Shown: piece after piece, positions 37,080-45,459 of the stretch
Position numbering within the stretch: position 1 is the first letter of the stretch
Layout of the letters: each line of letters starts with the position of its first letter
Assembly (NCBI RefSeq): GCF_004208525.1
Contig: NZ_SGIT01000002.1
Span: 1,178,001 to 1,242,000, forward strand
Direction of reading: 5' to 3'
Source of the DNA: Sphingobacterium corticibacterium
GTDB lineage: Bacteria > Bacteroidota > Bacteroidia > Sphingobacteriales > Sphingobacteriaceae
DNA: 64,000 nucleotides
Made by a program: the position numbers and the translations under genes
Notes under the pieces: generated by a model
Database searches by the model: none
Told to the model about the DNA's origin: nothing
Seen by the model: the letters and a program-made list of their open reading frames with translations, nothing else

Positions 37080-38597
37080 CTACTTCAAGAAATCAATAGC
37101 AATGTTATTACTTTTCAAAAAGTCATTTTCTTGTGCCAGATCAAAAGCGGTCTCGTCGAATTCAGTTGTCAGGTCTTTTTTCGCACCCAAAGCAACCAAT
37201 TCTTTTAGGATTTGGTCATCCTTCGCAATTAATGCTGCTTTATGTAGCGCTGTCGTACCTTCACTATCCTGCGCGTTGATATCTGCGCCCAATTCAGCCG
37301 CCTTTTTTACAAGGTTAGTATTTTCTTTGGCAACGGCCAAATGGAAAAGAGAGCTTCCATCTCCTTGTGGAGCTGTTACGTCAAGACCATTGCTTTTTAA
37401 AACGAGTAATTTTTCAGCAAAATCATCTGTCTGCGGTTGAGCTGGAGCTCCTCCCATAGGTCCGCCCGGTCTGCCGTCTCTAAATGAATTGAACCAATAA
37501 TAAGCCAGATTATGACCGTCCTTATCGGTTACATTGATATCTGCTCCGCTTTTCAACAATAAATCTACAGTTTCTGCCGAACCCATCTCAATCGCTTTTG
37601 TCAATGCCGATTCACCTTTTATGTTAACGACATTGATGTCTGTAGTTTTTGCAATCAATGTTGTTAATAACGCCGCATCTCTACCTCCGGCAGCATTGAT
37701 CAGTACCGTATTACCCTCGTGATCTTTTTTATTGACATCAACACCTTTTGCCAGGAAATAGTCGATAACTTCAACATTTGGTCGGCGCACCAATGTATGC
37801 AAGATCGTAGCACCATCTTTCGGATTAATGGCTTTCGGGTCTAACTTCAGTTCTTCAACGAGGTATTGATAGGTCTCGATGCCATTTTGAGACATCCTGG
37901 AACCCTGCGTTGCAAAGAAAAGGGCCCGGTTTGTTGGCTGTATTCCTTTAGCGATTAATTTTTGCATCAACGCCTTGTTTCCTAATTTTGCCGCATAATC
38001 AACCGCCGTACTTCCATATTCATCCGTATCGCTGTAGGATAAGCCTTTAGATACAAAATAGTCTGACTTGGAAAGATCATTATCTGTGGAAACACCGAGT
38101 AATAACAATGTCGCACCATCTTCAAATTTCTGCTGTGGATCTACGCCAGCTTCGAAAAGTGCATCCAAAACAGCGAAGTTATCTGATGCGCTCACAGCAG
38201 CATTTTCAATAACGGAACGGCCGTGGCTGTCATTCAGATGTATGTCCGAACCTTTTTCGATCAGGTAAGCAACTAAATCTGCGTTTCCTCTTCCGGCCGC
38301 CCAATGTAAGTAGGAAGCACTATGGTGCGTCTTTTTGGTTACACCATTACCTTCTTGTTCCACCATAAACTTGATGGTTTCCAAAGGCGCACCATTAAGG
38401 ATGGCTCTTGCTGTTGGATCCCAAGAAGCAGCATTGGGCTGCGAAGGACTATGACCTTTCGCGATTTCTGCTTTTACCTGCTCTATCGTTGGTTTGCTTT
38501 TCCAAAAATCAGCATCCATTAAGGTATTGGTTTCACGTTGCTGTGCCGTAGCATATACCGATGCAAGTAAAAGTGATGCTAGCAATATTTTTTTCAT
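37080..38597 (-). CDS. exported ankyrin-repeat protein
   Basis: 505 residues with a signal peptide ([20 protein letters not shown]), then about ten ankyrin-like repeats from residue 80 to the end (for example [78 protein letters not shown]). A Gly/Pro-rich loop ([14 protein letters not shown]) interrupts the array near 380. Ankyrin repeats bind proteins; a periplasmic one here may scaffold the reductase and DUF2271 proteins. 39 bases separate it from DUF2271. Confidence 0.88.
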   Translation of the reverse strand: MKKILLASLLLASVYATAQQRETNTLMDADFWKSKPTIEQVKAEIAKGHSPSQPNAASWDPTARAILNGAPLETIKFMVEQEGNGVTKKTHHSASYLHWAAGRGNADLVAYLIEKGSDIHLNDSHGRSVIENAAVSASDNFAVLDALFEAGVDPQQKFEDGATLLLLGVSTDNDLSKSDYFVSKGLSYSDTDEYGSTAVDYAAKLGNKALMQKLIAKGIQPTNRALFFATQGSRMSQNGIETYQYLVEELKLDPKAINPKDGATILHTLVRRPNVEVIDYFLAKGVDVNKKDHEGNTVLINAAGGRDAALLTTLIAKTTDINVVNIKGESALTKAIEMGSAETVDLLLKSGADINVTDKDGHNLAYYWFNSFRDGRPGGPMGGAPAQPQTDDFAEKLLVLKSNGLDVTAPQGDGSSLFHLAVAKENTNLVKKAAELGADINAQDSEGTTALHKAALIAKDDQILKELVALGAKKDLTTEFDETAFDLAQENDFLKSNNIAIDFLK

Positions 38598-38646
38598 TGT
38601 ACGGATTTTTTTTCTGAATGAACAGAAATTAATGAATCTATTTTAC

Positions 38647-38688
38647 GTCAAAATCAGGTAAGATATTTGCTACCTCACCTGATTTGAC
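38647..38688. repeat. inverted repeat upstream of the ankyrin gene
   Basis: GTCAAAATCAGGT (38647-38659) and ACCTGATTTGAC (38677-38688) are inverted with a single-base indel. It lies in the 165-base gap between the 389-residue protein's stop and the ankyrin start. It may end the upstream transcript or be an operator. No good T tract follows on the minus strand. Confidence 0.4.
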
Positions 38689-38762
38689 ATTTTTAAGTAT
38701 TTTTTAGCAATCTTTATCTCCTAGATTTTGACTACAAAAAATGTTAACTTTCAATACTGGTT

Positions 38763-39932
38763 TTACCAATTGTCAAACCAAATCAAACTTGAGTATGCAT
38801 ACCAATCAGTGAGTAGCTCTCCAGTACTCACACGTTTCATTCTCACCTTCAATCTGACAGTAGTATCTCCGGCATATGGCCCTCCGACGATAATTATTTG
38901 ATGAGGCCCTTCTCCATCAAGCACCGAATAATCAGTCGCCGGTTCCACTTCCCCTGGCACCACTGACCAATCAAATGTTACATCAGAAGGGGGAACAGAA
39001 GAATCATGTTGATAATTGACAGTAAAGGTATATCCGTTTCTAGATAAGCCAGTGATAACATTGGGACCATTAGAAGCCAAAGAAATATCAAAATCCATTG
39101 TTCGAGCCGAATTATTATCATCAACCCAAAGCCTAACATAATATGTATTACCAACTATCAGATTGCTTACCGTTGTCATTTCATTTGATGAACAATGCAT
39201 CAAATTTAACGAAGAATTATACACAACCGTTTTAGCAGATCGGGTTCCGTATTCTACTCCATACATTTTTACATTTGTTAAGTTTATTGTATGAGTTGTC
39301 GACGATGCGGTAAATTTATACCATACATCAGCTGTCAAACCGTAATTGGTACATGACGGCGCCGATTGAGACGATTGAGTCGCATCTCTAGTTGTACCCG
39401 CTATTTTTGTCGGTCCCGCGTTTAAAGTAATAGCTGTAGTATATTCGTCGTTAGCAACGCCTACCAGAACGGTTTCATATGAAGAAGCGCTATATTTATA
39501 GCTTTGCCATTCACCACCTAACTTCTCTCTATACTTGAGTTTTATAGTACCCGTTTTCCCTGTGGAACTGTTAAAGGTGAGGATAAAATATATATCCTTC
39601 GAAACAATTGCCCACGAAGGAACAAAATCATTATTTGAGATTGCAGTAGTTGGAGTTAAAGCTATTTCGCCTCCCGCTGTTTGAAGAACGAGAAGGAACT
39701 CAGCCGTTAATGGAACATCAACTTTATCACTCCATCTTTCTACTATAGCAAATGAATTTCCAATAGCTTCAGTATCTGCATTGATATCCAACATTAATTT
39801 TCCATCCTTAAGTTTATTAAGTGGAATGGAAAAATCAACTTTATTAATTATAGTGTTAGAATTTTGAGCATTGGAAGTTAGAGTAATTATACTCATTATC
39901 ATTATGCTTACAACTCTTAATAGTATTTTCAT
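38763..39932 (-). CDS. exported protein of unknown function with a PPC-like domain
   Basis: 389 residues with a signal peptide (ending LTSNAQ). Not recognised as a whole. The middle (about 165-290: NDEYTTAITL, TADVWYKFTAS, YNSSLNLMHC, NLIVGNTYYVRLWVDD) looks like the bacterial pre-peptidase C-terminal beta-sandwich; the C-terminal 100 residues resemble an Ig/PKD-like domain. There is no obvious catalytic motif and no type IX sorting domain. Its stop-to-start contact with the 95-residue lipoprotein (1 base) makes the two a unit. Both are more AT-rich by eye than the genes on either side. Confidence 0.72.
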   Translation of the reverse strand: MKILLRVVSIMIMSIITLTSNAQNSNTIINKVDFSIPLNKLKDGKLMLDINADTEAIGNSFAIVERWSDKVDVPLTAEFLLVLQTAGGEIALTPTTAISNNDFVPSWAIVSKDIYFILTFNSSTGKTGTIKLKYREKLGGEWQSYKYSASSYETVLVGVANDEYTTAITLNAGPTKIAGTTRDATQSSQSAPSCTNYGLTADVWYKFTASSTTHTINLTNVKMYGVEYGTRSAKTVVYNSSLNLMHCSSNEMTTVSNLIVGNTYYVRLWVDDNNSARTMDFDISLASNGPNVITGLSRNGYTFTVNYQHDSSVPPSDVTFDWSVVPGEVEPATDYSVLDGEGPHQIIIVGGPYAGDTTVRLKVRMKRVSTGELLTDWYAYSSLIWFDNW

Positions 39933-39933
39933 A

Positions 39934-40221
39934 TTAATTTTTGCTTAATAATTCGAACTGGATGTACTTACTTGGAACGAGTTCTATAGCGTGCCCCTTT
40001 ATTAGAAAAACTTCCTTCACTGGGTCATAGTCTAATCTATCGATTTGCTCACCTGTCGATTTGCTCATCAATTCAAACAAGGTCTCCTTGGGATATTCTT
40101 TGTTTTGATATGTAATTGTCTCAACAGATATTTGATCATTATCATCCGTTAATGTTTCTTTTTTCTCACAGGAAACAAAGCAGAGTCCTGCAAAAATTAG
40201 GGCTAATACAATATTTTTCAT
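39934..40221 (-). CDS. small lipoprotein
   Basis: 95 residues with a lipobox (GLCFVSC) and an acidic/basic start to the mature chain (CEKKETLTDDND). No domain recognised. It precedes the 389-residue exported protein by one base, and both sit between the DUF4374 gene and the ankyrin gene. Confidence 0.72.
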   Translation of the reverse strand: MKNIVLALIFAGLCFVSCEKKETLTDDNDQISVETITYQNKEYPKETLFELMSKSTGEQIDRLDYDPVKEVFLIKGHAIELVPSKYIQFELLSKN

Positions 40222-40234
40222 ATTCTCATTTATC

Positions 40235-40258
40235 AGCCAACCTCTAAAGAGGTTGGCT
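40235..40258. terminator. intercistronic hairpin after the DUF4374 gene
   Basis: A perfect 11-bp stem, AGCCAACCTCT (40235-40245) with AGAGGTTGGCT (40248-40258). T-rich sequence follows on the plus strand, whereas the genes run on the minus strand, so it is not a textbook terminator for them. It may partly end or protect the 3' end of the receptor-DUF4374 transcript and mark the border of the two-gene unit downstream. Confidence 0.5.
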
Positions 40259-40294
40259 TTATTTTTTTAAGTAAAAGTATTATTATCCGAAGAA

Positions 40295-41680
40295 CTAATA
40301 TGCTCCGATAAAACGGTGTCCTGTACCATTTGCCAACTTGGCTCCTTTAGTAAGTTCTCCCGTTTTCCAGTTGTAAACGAATACATTACCTGCCTCACTT
40401 ACCGGAGTTAACGGAACATACACATAATCTCCTTCTGCCGCTATACTTTGATGCTGGTCAAAATTCAATCTTGTTTCGTATTCAGTCGGAATTTTAGTTG
40501 CAGTTCCAGCAATTAAGTCTATTAACGCCAAGTAACCACCTGTTTTATCGATATCATATAGGACGAAACCTTTATTATCGCCCAGATACTTCCAAGCCTT
40601 AATACCAGCAATACCCTGCACTCCTAAAGCTTTAGACAAATCGAACAAATAGCTATTATCATAGTCATTCGTGTTCTTATCTATACGAAGGATGTGCGGA
40701 TAGCCCGTTGTATTTACTCCCGTTGCTTGATAAACGTGACCATCGTCACCAATATACTGAATCATAGTACGATATCCGTTATTACCGTATGTACTTTTTG
40801 AAGACCAGATTAACTTGGGATTTTTTAATGTAGGATAATCAAGCACAATCGTAACCGTTCCAGCAATATTAGCTGCATCATTCGGCCAAGTAACAATTTC
40901 TGTGGTAGATCCTCTTGGTGTTGTAAGAGTAGGAGTACCGCTAGGATTTACTTTAGATATATTACATCCGATATACACCTTATCTTTTGCTTGATTTATA
41001 ATAGGAACATCGATACGTCCAATTGAGTATCCTTGCGCCAATTGATCGGCCGTAAATGGAACATCAAACTGAATTGTGTTCATAATACTTGGGTTGTCAA
41101 GGTTAAGTGATGCAACCGTAGCCGTAGATTTTATCGATTTAAAAGTTGCACTTGGATAGACTCCAGTATACGCTGCTGTATCTGCGGAGATTGTCACACC
41201 GATACCGACGCCTTCTGCAGACTTAACCCAGCGAGGTGAAGTTCCCAAAATAATTGCGGCATTCACTTCATTACCGTCCTTAACATATTTTCCCTCGCCA
41301 TCTACTCTGAACTTCTGGAAAATACCACCATCCGTACCCGTATACTGAATGTCGTACAGGAATTTACCGTCTGCAGATGTTTGTATCCTCGATGTCCTTG
41401 GAGATTCAAACTTAAATCCTTTTCCTACTGGAAAAATATCCAATTCATATGAAGGGTCAATGGCTTGATCATGAGTAACAGCATAAGCCAATGTACCGCC
41501 ATTGCCATCACCATCATTATCCTGCTTTAATGCTGCAGTAAGTGTGATCCAACGTGTACCATCTTCCCCCGGTGTTGGTGTAGGTTCCGGTTCGTCACCA
41601 CTACTACTACAACTTCCTAATGCTAACGATGAGATAACTGCACCTAGAAATGCAGCTCTCCAAACGTAATTTTTTTTCAT
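40295..41680 (-). CDS. DUF4374 surface lipoprotein (XusB-like)
   Basis: 461 residues, lipobox SSLALGSC with Cys24, then an acidic/proline linker (SGDEPEPTPTPGEDG) like that of surface-exported lipoproteins of Bacteroidota. The rest is a beta-propeller-type DUF4374 domain (WITLTAALKQ, TLAYAVTHDQ, KGFVLYDIDKTGGYLALIDL, GHRFIGAY). In Bacteroides thetaiotaomicron the XusB protein of this type binds siderophores and works with a TonB receptor and a PepSY protein; the same partners are present here. It follows the receptor by 32 bases. Confidence 0.86.
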   Translation of the reverse strand: MKKNYVWRAAFLGAVISSLALGSCSSSGDEPEPTPTPGEDGTRWITLTAALKQDNDGDGNGGTLAYAVTHDQAIDPSYELDIFPVGKGFKFESPRTSRIQTSADGKFLYDIQYTGTDGGIFQKFRVDGEGKYVKDGNEVNAAIILGTSPRWVKSAEGVGIGVTISADTAAYTGVYPSATFKSIKSTATVASLNLDNPSIMNTIQFDVPFTADQLAQGYSIGRIDVPIINQAKDKVYIGCNISKVNPSGTPTLTTPRGSTTEIVTWPNDAANIAGTVTIVLDYPTLKNPKLIWSSKSTYGNNGYRTMIQYIGDDGHVYQATGVNTTGYPHILRIDKNTNDYDNSYLFDLSKALGVQGIAGIKAWKYLGDNKGFVLYDIDKTGGYLALIDLIAGTATKIPTEYETRLNFDQHQSIAAEGDYVYVPLTPVSEAGNVFVYNWKTGELTKGAKLANGTGHRFIGAY

Positions 41681-41712
41681 CTGTTATTTTTTAATTTGTT
41701 AATATTTGTTAT

Positions 41713-44187
41713 TTAAAATCTACCTATTGTATAATTCATCTTAAAGTATATTCCTCTACCAGGCTTTTGAACACCAAAATTATCGTACAATGCTGCATTG
41801 AATATATTTTTCGCATCGAGACTTGCGACCAGTTTGCCTGAAGGAAAACGATAACTCCCACCAATATCGTGTGAAAGCTGAGCAGGAGTCAGACTTCCTT
41901 CAGATGGATACCAAGCTATATCATAAGCGCCGACATATCCTGCATTATAATAAACGTTCAGAATAGAGTTACGTTGAAATATGTTATTTAAGCGATACTG
42001 TAAATTGGCATTGATAGTGAAAAAAGGTTCGTTGGGGTTTTGCAAATTGTACCTATCATCTGGCCTACCTTCATTATCATATTTACGTTTGTAGAGTGCA
42101 TTGAATTTTGAAAAATTCAACATAGCGTTCAACTTGTTATCAAAAACATAAAGTATTTCACCTTCGAAACCTCTTGATTGTATTTTTTCAAGATTTACAA
42201 ATGCGGTAGCTCGTATATCCATATCGTTGTCGGTTACTATACTATCCACGGTTTGCCTCGTAATTTTATCGTAGCCATTACGCCAAAATCCGCTACCGTA
42301 AAAGGAGACCTTGTGTTTTCCAAAATCTACACTACCCCACCTAAAGCCAATATTATAATTGATATTTTTTTCGGGAGTTAGAGATAAATTAGGTAAAATA
42401 TTGTTCTCCAAATTCCCATACATCTGCTCTTCGGTAGGCATTATGGAACTATTCTCGAAAGAGGTTATAATAAAAAAATCTTTTAACAAACTGTAAGATA
42501 TCGTAGCACCATATCCAAAATTGTCATTAAATGTTTTCTTCGTCTCTGAGTGGAGCTCGTAAGAACCATCTTCATTATAGGTTGGTTTTGGATCCGTTTG
42601 CTTTGTATTATTTGCGGTATATTTGACTAATAAATTTGTTCGTAGTTTATTCTGAAGGGTTTGTGCCTCATAGTTTGCTGAAACGATATTTTTCGTCAAC
42701 TGTGTCACGACTAAAAGATCTTTATTAACAGGTCGCAAAAGATTCGTATCGTCTCGATCAGTCCTTTCCAACTTATAATTTAGAGACACTCTATGCCCTC
42801 TAGCAATAGTATAGGATAGATTTGACCGTGCATTTAGTATTTCCCTATCAACCTGTGTAATACTAGGTTGTCCTTGTTGTGCAGCGCCAAATGGATACTT
42901 CATTACTATTGGAGGGTCTCCCGCCTCAATCATATAGTCAGTATGCAATATCACAGGGTTTCCGTCCCAATTGTACTGGGTAGTAACTGTATCTTGCACA
43001 TATGTACTGCGACGGCTGCGTACAGCATTAATATTTAAAGCCAATCCATCTACAAAGAGGTTACGTTTGTTATAATTCAAGCTAAATACGTGAGCTTGAT
43101 ACTCAGTAAACCGTCCCACATATGGTTGTGCTGTCGTTGTCCCGTGCGGTATCTCGCTATAAGTATCCGAAATATTATAGCCTATAAAAAACTGATCAGC
43201 CCATTTTACGTCGGTAAATCCCGCCTCAAAACGACCCCCTATAGATTTATAAGTGTCATTAAACCTCTTCGCTCTAAAATTCCGGGTTAATATTCCATTT
43301 CTATCCGTATACTTTGCGAATTTCCCCCACATTTCATAGTCGTTATCCGTATACGTATAGAATCCGGACCCTCTAAATGAAAGACCTGTCTTTTTATCTC
43401 GTAACGTTAAGCTGATATCGGAGTTGAAAGTGTTAAATGAACCATAAGAAACAGCAACTGTCGCATTATTACGTGAAGCATCTTTCTTCAGCACCACATT
43501 GATAGCCCCTCCTACATAGTCTCCCGTCAAATGTGATGGCAAAACGCCTTTATACACTTCTATCCGCTCAATCATAGCTGGAGGTATATTGTTTAGATTG
43601 AAAGAAGAGCCATAGGTTGCAACCTCTATTCCATCTAAAAATATCCCGATAGCACTTCCTGACATTCCATTTAGGTTATATTCCACCTGCGAACCCACTC
43701 CACCATTTTGCCGCACCCGTACTCCAACAGCCCGATCCAACAGCTCATTTGTCGTCAAGTTGCGGAGAGATGCTTCTTTTGTTTCGATAACCGCCACCGC
43801 AAAACCACTCGTCTCCATATCTTTTTTCTCCGTCATTCGACTGACTTCTACACCTTCTATCGCGATATCACCGGTAGATGATACGGATATAGAAAAATCA
43901 TGTGTGGGTTTATCTACTTTTAACCGAACAGTTTTCGGTTGAATCTCGATAGCCGTTACTTGTATTTCCTGATTGCCATAAGGCACACTGGGTAAGGAAT
44001 AATATCCGTTCTTATCAGACATACTACTGATATCCATACCTTTCACTCGTATCGTGGCATGACTAACAGATTCTCCGGATTCTAGATGGACTCTTCCCTT
44101 TACTACACTTTGTTGTCCAAATGCAGCAATGGATAACGAGGTTAATAAGCAGATTAATGTATATGGTATGAATTCTCTTAACTTCAT
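41713..44187 (-). CDS. TonB-dependent receptor (XusA-like, ferric siderophore)
   Basis: 824 residues: signal peptide (ending AAFGQ), a carboxypeptidase-like beta-sandwich (about 28-110, VVKGRVHLESGESVSHATIRV), a plug (about 140-235, TNELLDRAVGVRVRQNGGVG, YVGGAINVVLKK) and a barrel that ends in an aromatic strand (YFKMNYTIGRF). It heads the minus-strand cluster with DUF4374, PepSY-reductase and ApbE genes. Fur-like boxes at its promoter (44188-44233) support a ferric-complex ligand. Confidence 0.9.
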   Translation of the reverse strand: MKLREFIPYTLICLLTSLSIAAFGQQSVVKGRVHLESGESVSHATIRVKGMDISSMSDKNGYYSLPSVPYGNQEIQVTAIEIQPKTVRLKVDKPTHDFSISVSSTGDIAIEGVEVSRMTEKKDMETSGFAVAVIETKEASLRNLTTNELLDRAVGVRVRQNGGVGSQVEYNLNGMSGSAIGIFLDGIEVATYGSSFNLNNIPPAMIERIEVYKGVLPSHLTGDYVGGAINVVLKKDASRNNATVAVSYGSFNTFNSDISLTLRDKKTGLSFRGSGFYTYTDNDYEMWGKFAKYTDRNGILTRNFRAKRFNDTYKSIGGRFEAGFTDVKWADQFFIGYNISDTYSEIPHGTTTAQPYVGRFTEYQAHVFSLNYNKRNLFVDGLALNINAVRSRRSTYVQDTVTTQYNWDGNPVILHTDYMIEAGDPPIVMKYPFGAAQQGQPSITQVDREILNARSNLSYTIARGHRVSLNYKLERTDRDDTNLLRPVNKDLLVVTQLTKNIVSANYEAQTLQNKLRTNLLVKYTANNTKQTDPKPTYNEDGSYELHSETKKTFNDNFGYGATISYSLLKDFFIITSFENSSIMPTEEQMYGNLENNILPNLSLTPEKNINYNIGFRWGSVDFGKHKVSFYGSGFWRNGYDKITRQTVDSIVTDNDMDIRATAFVNLEKIQSRGFEGEILYVFDNKLNAMLNFSKFNALYKRKYDNEGRPDDRYNLQNPNEPFFTINANLQYRLNNIFQRNSILNVYYNAGYVGAYDIAWYPSEGSLTPAQLSHDIGGSYRFPSGKLVASLDAKNIFNAALYDNFGVQKPGRGIYFKMNYTIGRF

Positions 44188-44233
44188 TTTAGAACTGGTC
44201 TAAATAATTCGCTGCAAATATAGATTTATTCTA
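44188..44233 (-). promoter_or_regulatory. promoter and Fur-like boxes of the siderophore cluster
   Basis: On the minus strand TATATTTG (44222-44215) matches the Bacteroidota -7 element TAnnTTTG. Two inverted motifs of the form TAGA-N5-TCTA lie here: TTTAGA-ACTGG-TCTAAA at 44188-44204 next to the start codon, and TAGA-TTTAT-TCTA at 44221-44233, overlapping the -7 element by two bases. The second shares 12 of 13 bases with a site near the AraC gene (49098-49110). Iron repression by Fur is the inferred role. Confidence 0.5.
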
Positions 44234-44249
44234 AATAAGAAAATGACGT

Positions 44250-44291
44250 ATTCGGAAAATAAACATTCAAATTCGGAAAATGAACACTTAA
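44250..44291. repeat. two tandem 21-bp direct repeats
   Basis: Copy 1 at 44250-44270 and copy 2 at 44271-44291 both begin ATTCGGAAAAT and differ at only a few positions. They lie just upstream of the siderophore-receptor promoter. Repeats of this length at a terminus are a habit of IS21-family elements, whose ends begin TGT, as copy 2 does when read on the minus strand, but no istA/istB gene is present. A regulatory use is equally possible. Confidence 0.6.
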
Positions 44292-44468
44292 TATGGGCTA
44301 CGCGATAGGGATCGTGTGCTCGGACCGTGCGATTATCTTTTATCTGATGGTGGAGTTGCAAGGGCAACGAAGTGGCCTATTAAGGAGGTTCGTGGCTTCT
44401 ATAGACTACCAGAAATCGAAATGCGTTTAGAGTCGACTTCGCGTATTCCAACTTTATCCAATTATTAA
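44292..44468 (+). other. 58-codon open frame without a start, possible gene remnant
   Basis: A frame without a start codon, from a TAA at 44289 to a TAA at 44466, reads like real protein (DYLLSDGGVARATKWPIKEV, then GFYRLPEIEMRLES). It is not recognised. It probably is the 3' end of a gene lost by deletion at the repeats beside it. Confidence 0.4.
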
Positions 44469-44542
44469 GCGCTAAAAGCTAATATTTTTAGTTTTTATTA
44501 GATTCTTTTTTATCTTTACAGCAGAATCCAATTGTAAGTGTT

Positions 44543-45257
44543 ATGAAAAAGAACAAAAATTTTCTGGGTAAGTATGAAGATCGAGATGCAGCAGTTGTCA
44601 CAGGAGTTTTTCAAGGATCGGACTGTTTATTATACCTCCCGCATGATCAACAAGCTCGTTCCGCGTGGCCACAAAGGCAATACATATGAGTTGCCGGAAG
44701 TTTACTTCATCGGTATACTGAACTTTGTTCTGGACCGGTCTGTATCCGGACAGTATTATTACGATGTAGCATTGTGCGATAAGGTTTACGGATCAGTATT
44801 TTACGAGAAGCTCGGTTACAAGATGCTGGTATTGCCGAATTTTAACAAGAAACAGGCTGATATCAAGAGCTATATAGATATGTGGCTGTATATATTCAGA
44901 CACATGGAGGAACTGGATGAAATGCCGAAATTTTTGGATAATCGGGTATTTGGGCTTATATTTGATATCGGAAAGATAGCAAGTTTAACGGAATTGGAGA
45001 TGAAATTATACGAGTCAAGTCTAAAGAACAAGCGGGATGCGGAAAGTGTCCGTCTTACCGCAATTAAGGAGGGACGTCAAGAAGGAATAGAGCAAGGACT
45101 GGAGCAAGGGATCAAGAAAGGTCGCCTGGAAGAACGCGCCAAAGCTGAGACGGAAAAACTCAAATATGCGTTGAATTTAAAGAAGAGGGGGCTTCCTGTA
45201 CAAGATATAGCCGAAGATTTAGGACTTACCGTTGAGCAAGTCGAAAAGCTGAAATAA
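44543..45257 (+). pseudogene. PD-(D/E)XK (Rpn/PDDEXK_2) nuclease, internally deleted
   Basis: The family start is present at 44543 (M-K-K-N-K-N-F-L-G-K-Y), but after about 11 codons the sequence jumps, in another frame, to the middle of the protein (KIEMQQLSQEFFKDRTVYY). The first 100 or so residues, which carry the nuclease core, are lost. From 44574 the rest is open: the RTVYYTSRM helix, VYFIGILNFV, and a C-terminal coiled tail with EGRQEGIEQGLEQGIKKGR, typical of the family, and a short helix-turn-helix-like end. It cannot be an active nuclease. Such genes are often spread as transposon-like copies. Confidence 0.8.
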
Positions 45258-45280
45258 CCTCTGCTAAAAGATTAATAATA

Positions 45281-45320
45281 AAGAAAGCCGAACATTTCAT
45301 TTTGTTCGGTTTTCTTGTTT
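45281..45320 (+). terminator. terminator after the nuclease remnant
   Basis: AAGAAAGCCGAACA (45281-45294) pairs with TGTTCGGTTTTCTT (45303-45316), with one G-U pair, and is followed by TGTTTTATA. It fits an intrinsic terminator for the plus-strand gene remnant, and would also work on the minus strand because of its A-rich left arm. Confidence 0.65.
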
Positions 45321-45334
45321 TATATAATTGTATA

Positions 45335-45459
45335 TTATTCCTCTATTTTAACAATCGTTGATACATCGGTACCCAGAGTCTCGCATCGACTTGCTAGATC
45401 GTCCTGCGACCATTTTTTTTCTTTCTAGCTTCCCTAATATTCTTACCAACGGAAATAAG
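45335..45459 (-). pseudogene. XRE-family helix-turn-helix regulator remnant, frameshifted
   Basis: On the minus strand the frame from about 45459 reads ISVGKNIREARKKK; after a run of eight A (T on plus, 45413-45420) a shift of frame gives WSQDDLASRCETLG then TDVSTIVKIEE and a stop at 45335. Together this is the first four helices of an HTH_3 domain. One extra A in the run would restore the frame. There is no ATG at the expected start, and the protein stops right after the recognition helix, so it is a remnant. Confidence 0.7.

Noticed and set aside
44574..45257. Intact 227-residue nuclease gene
   Set aside because: The family start lies at 44543 in another frame and the catalytic core is missing, so the gene is a deletion remnant.
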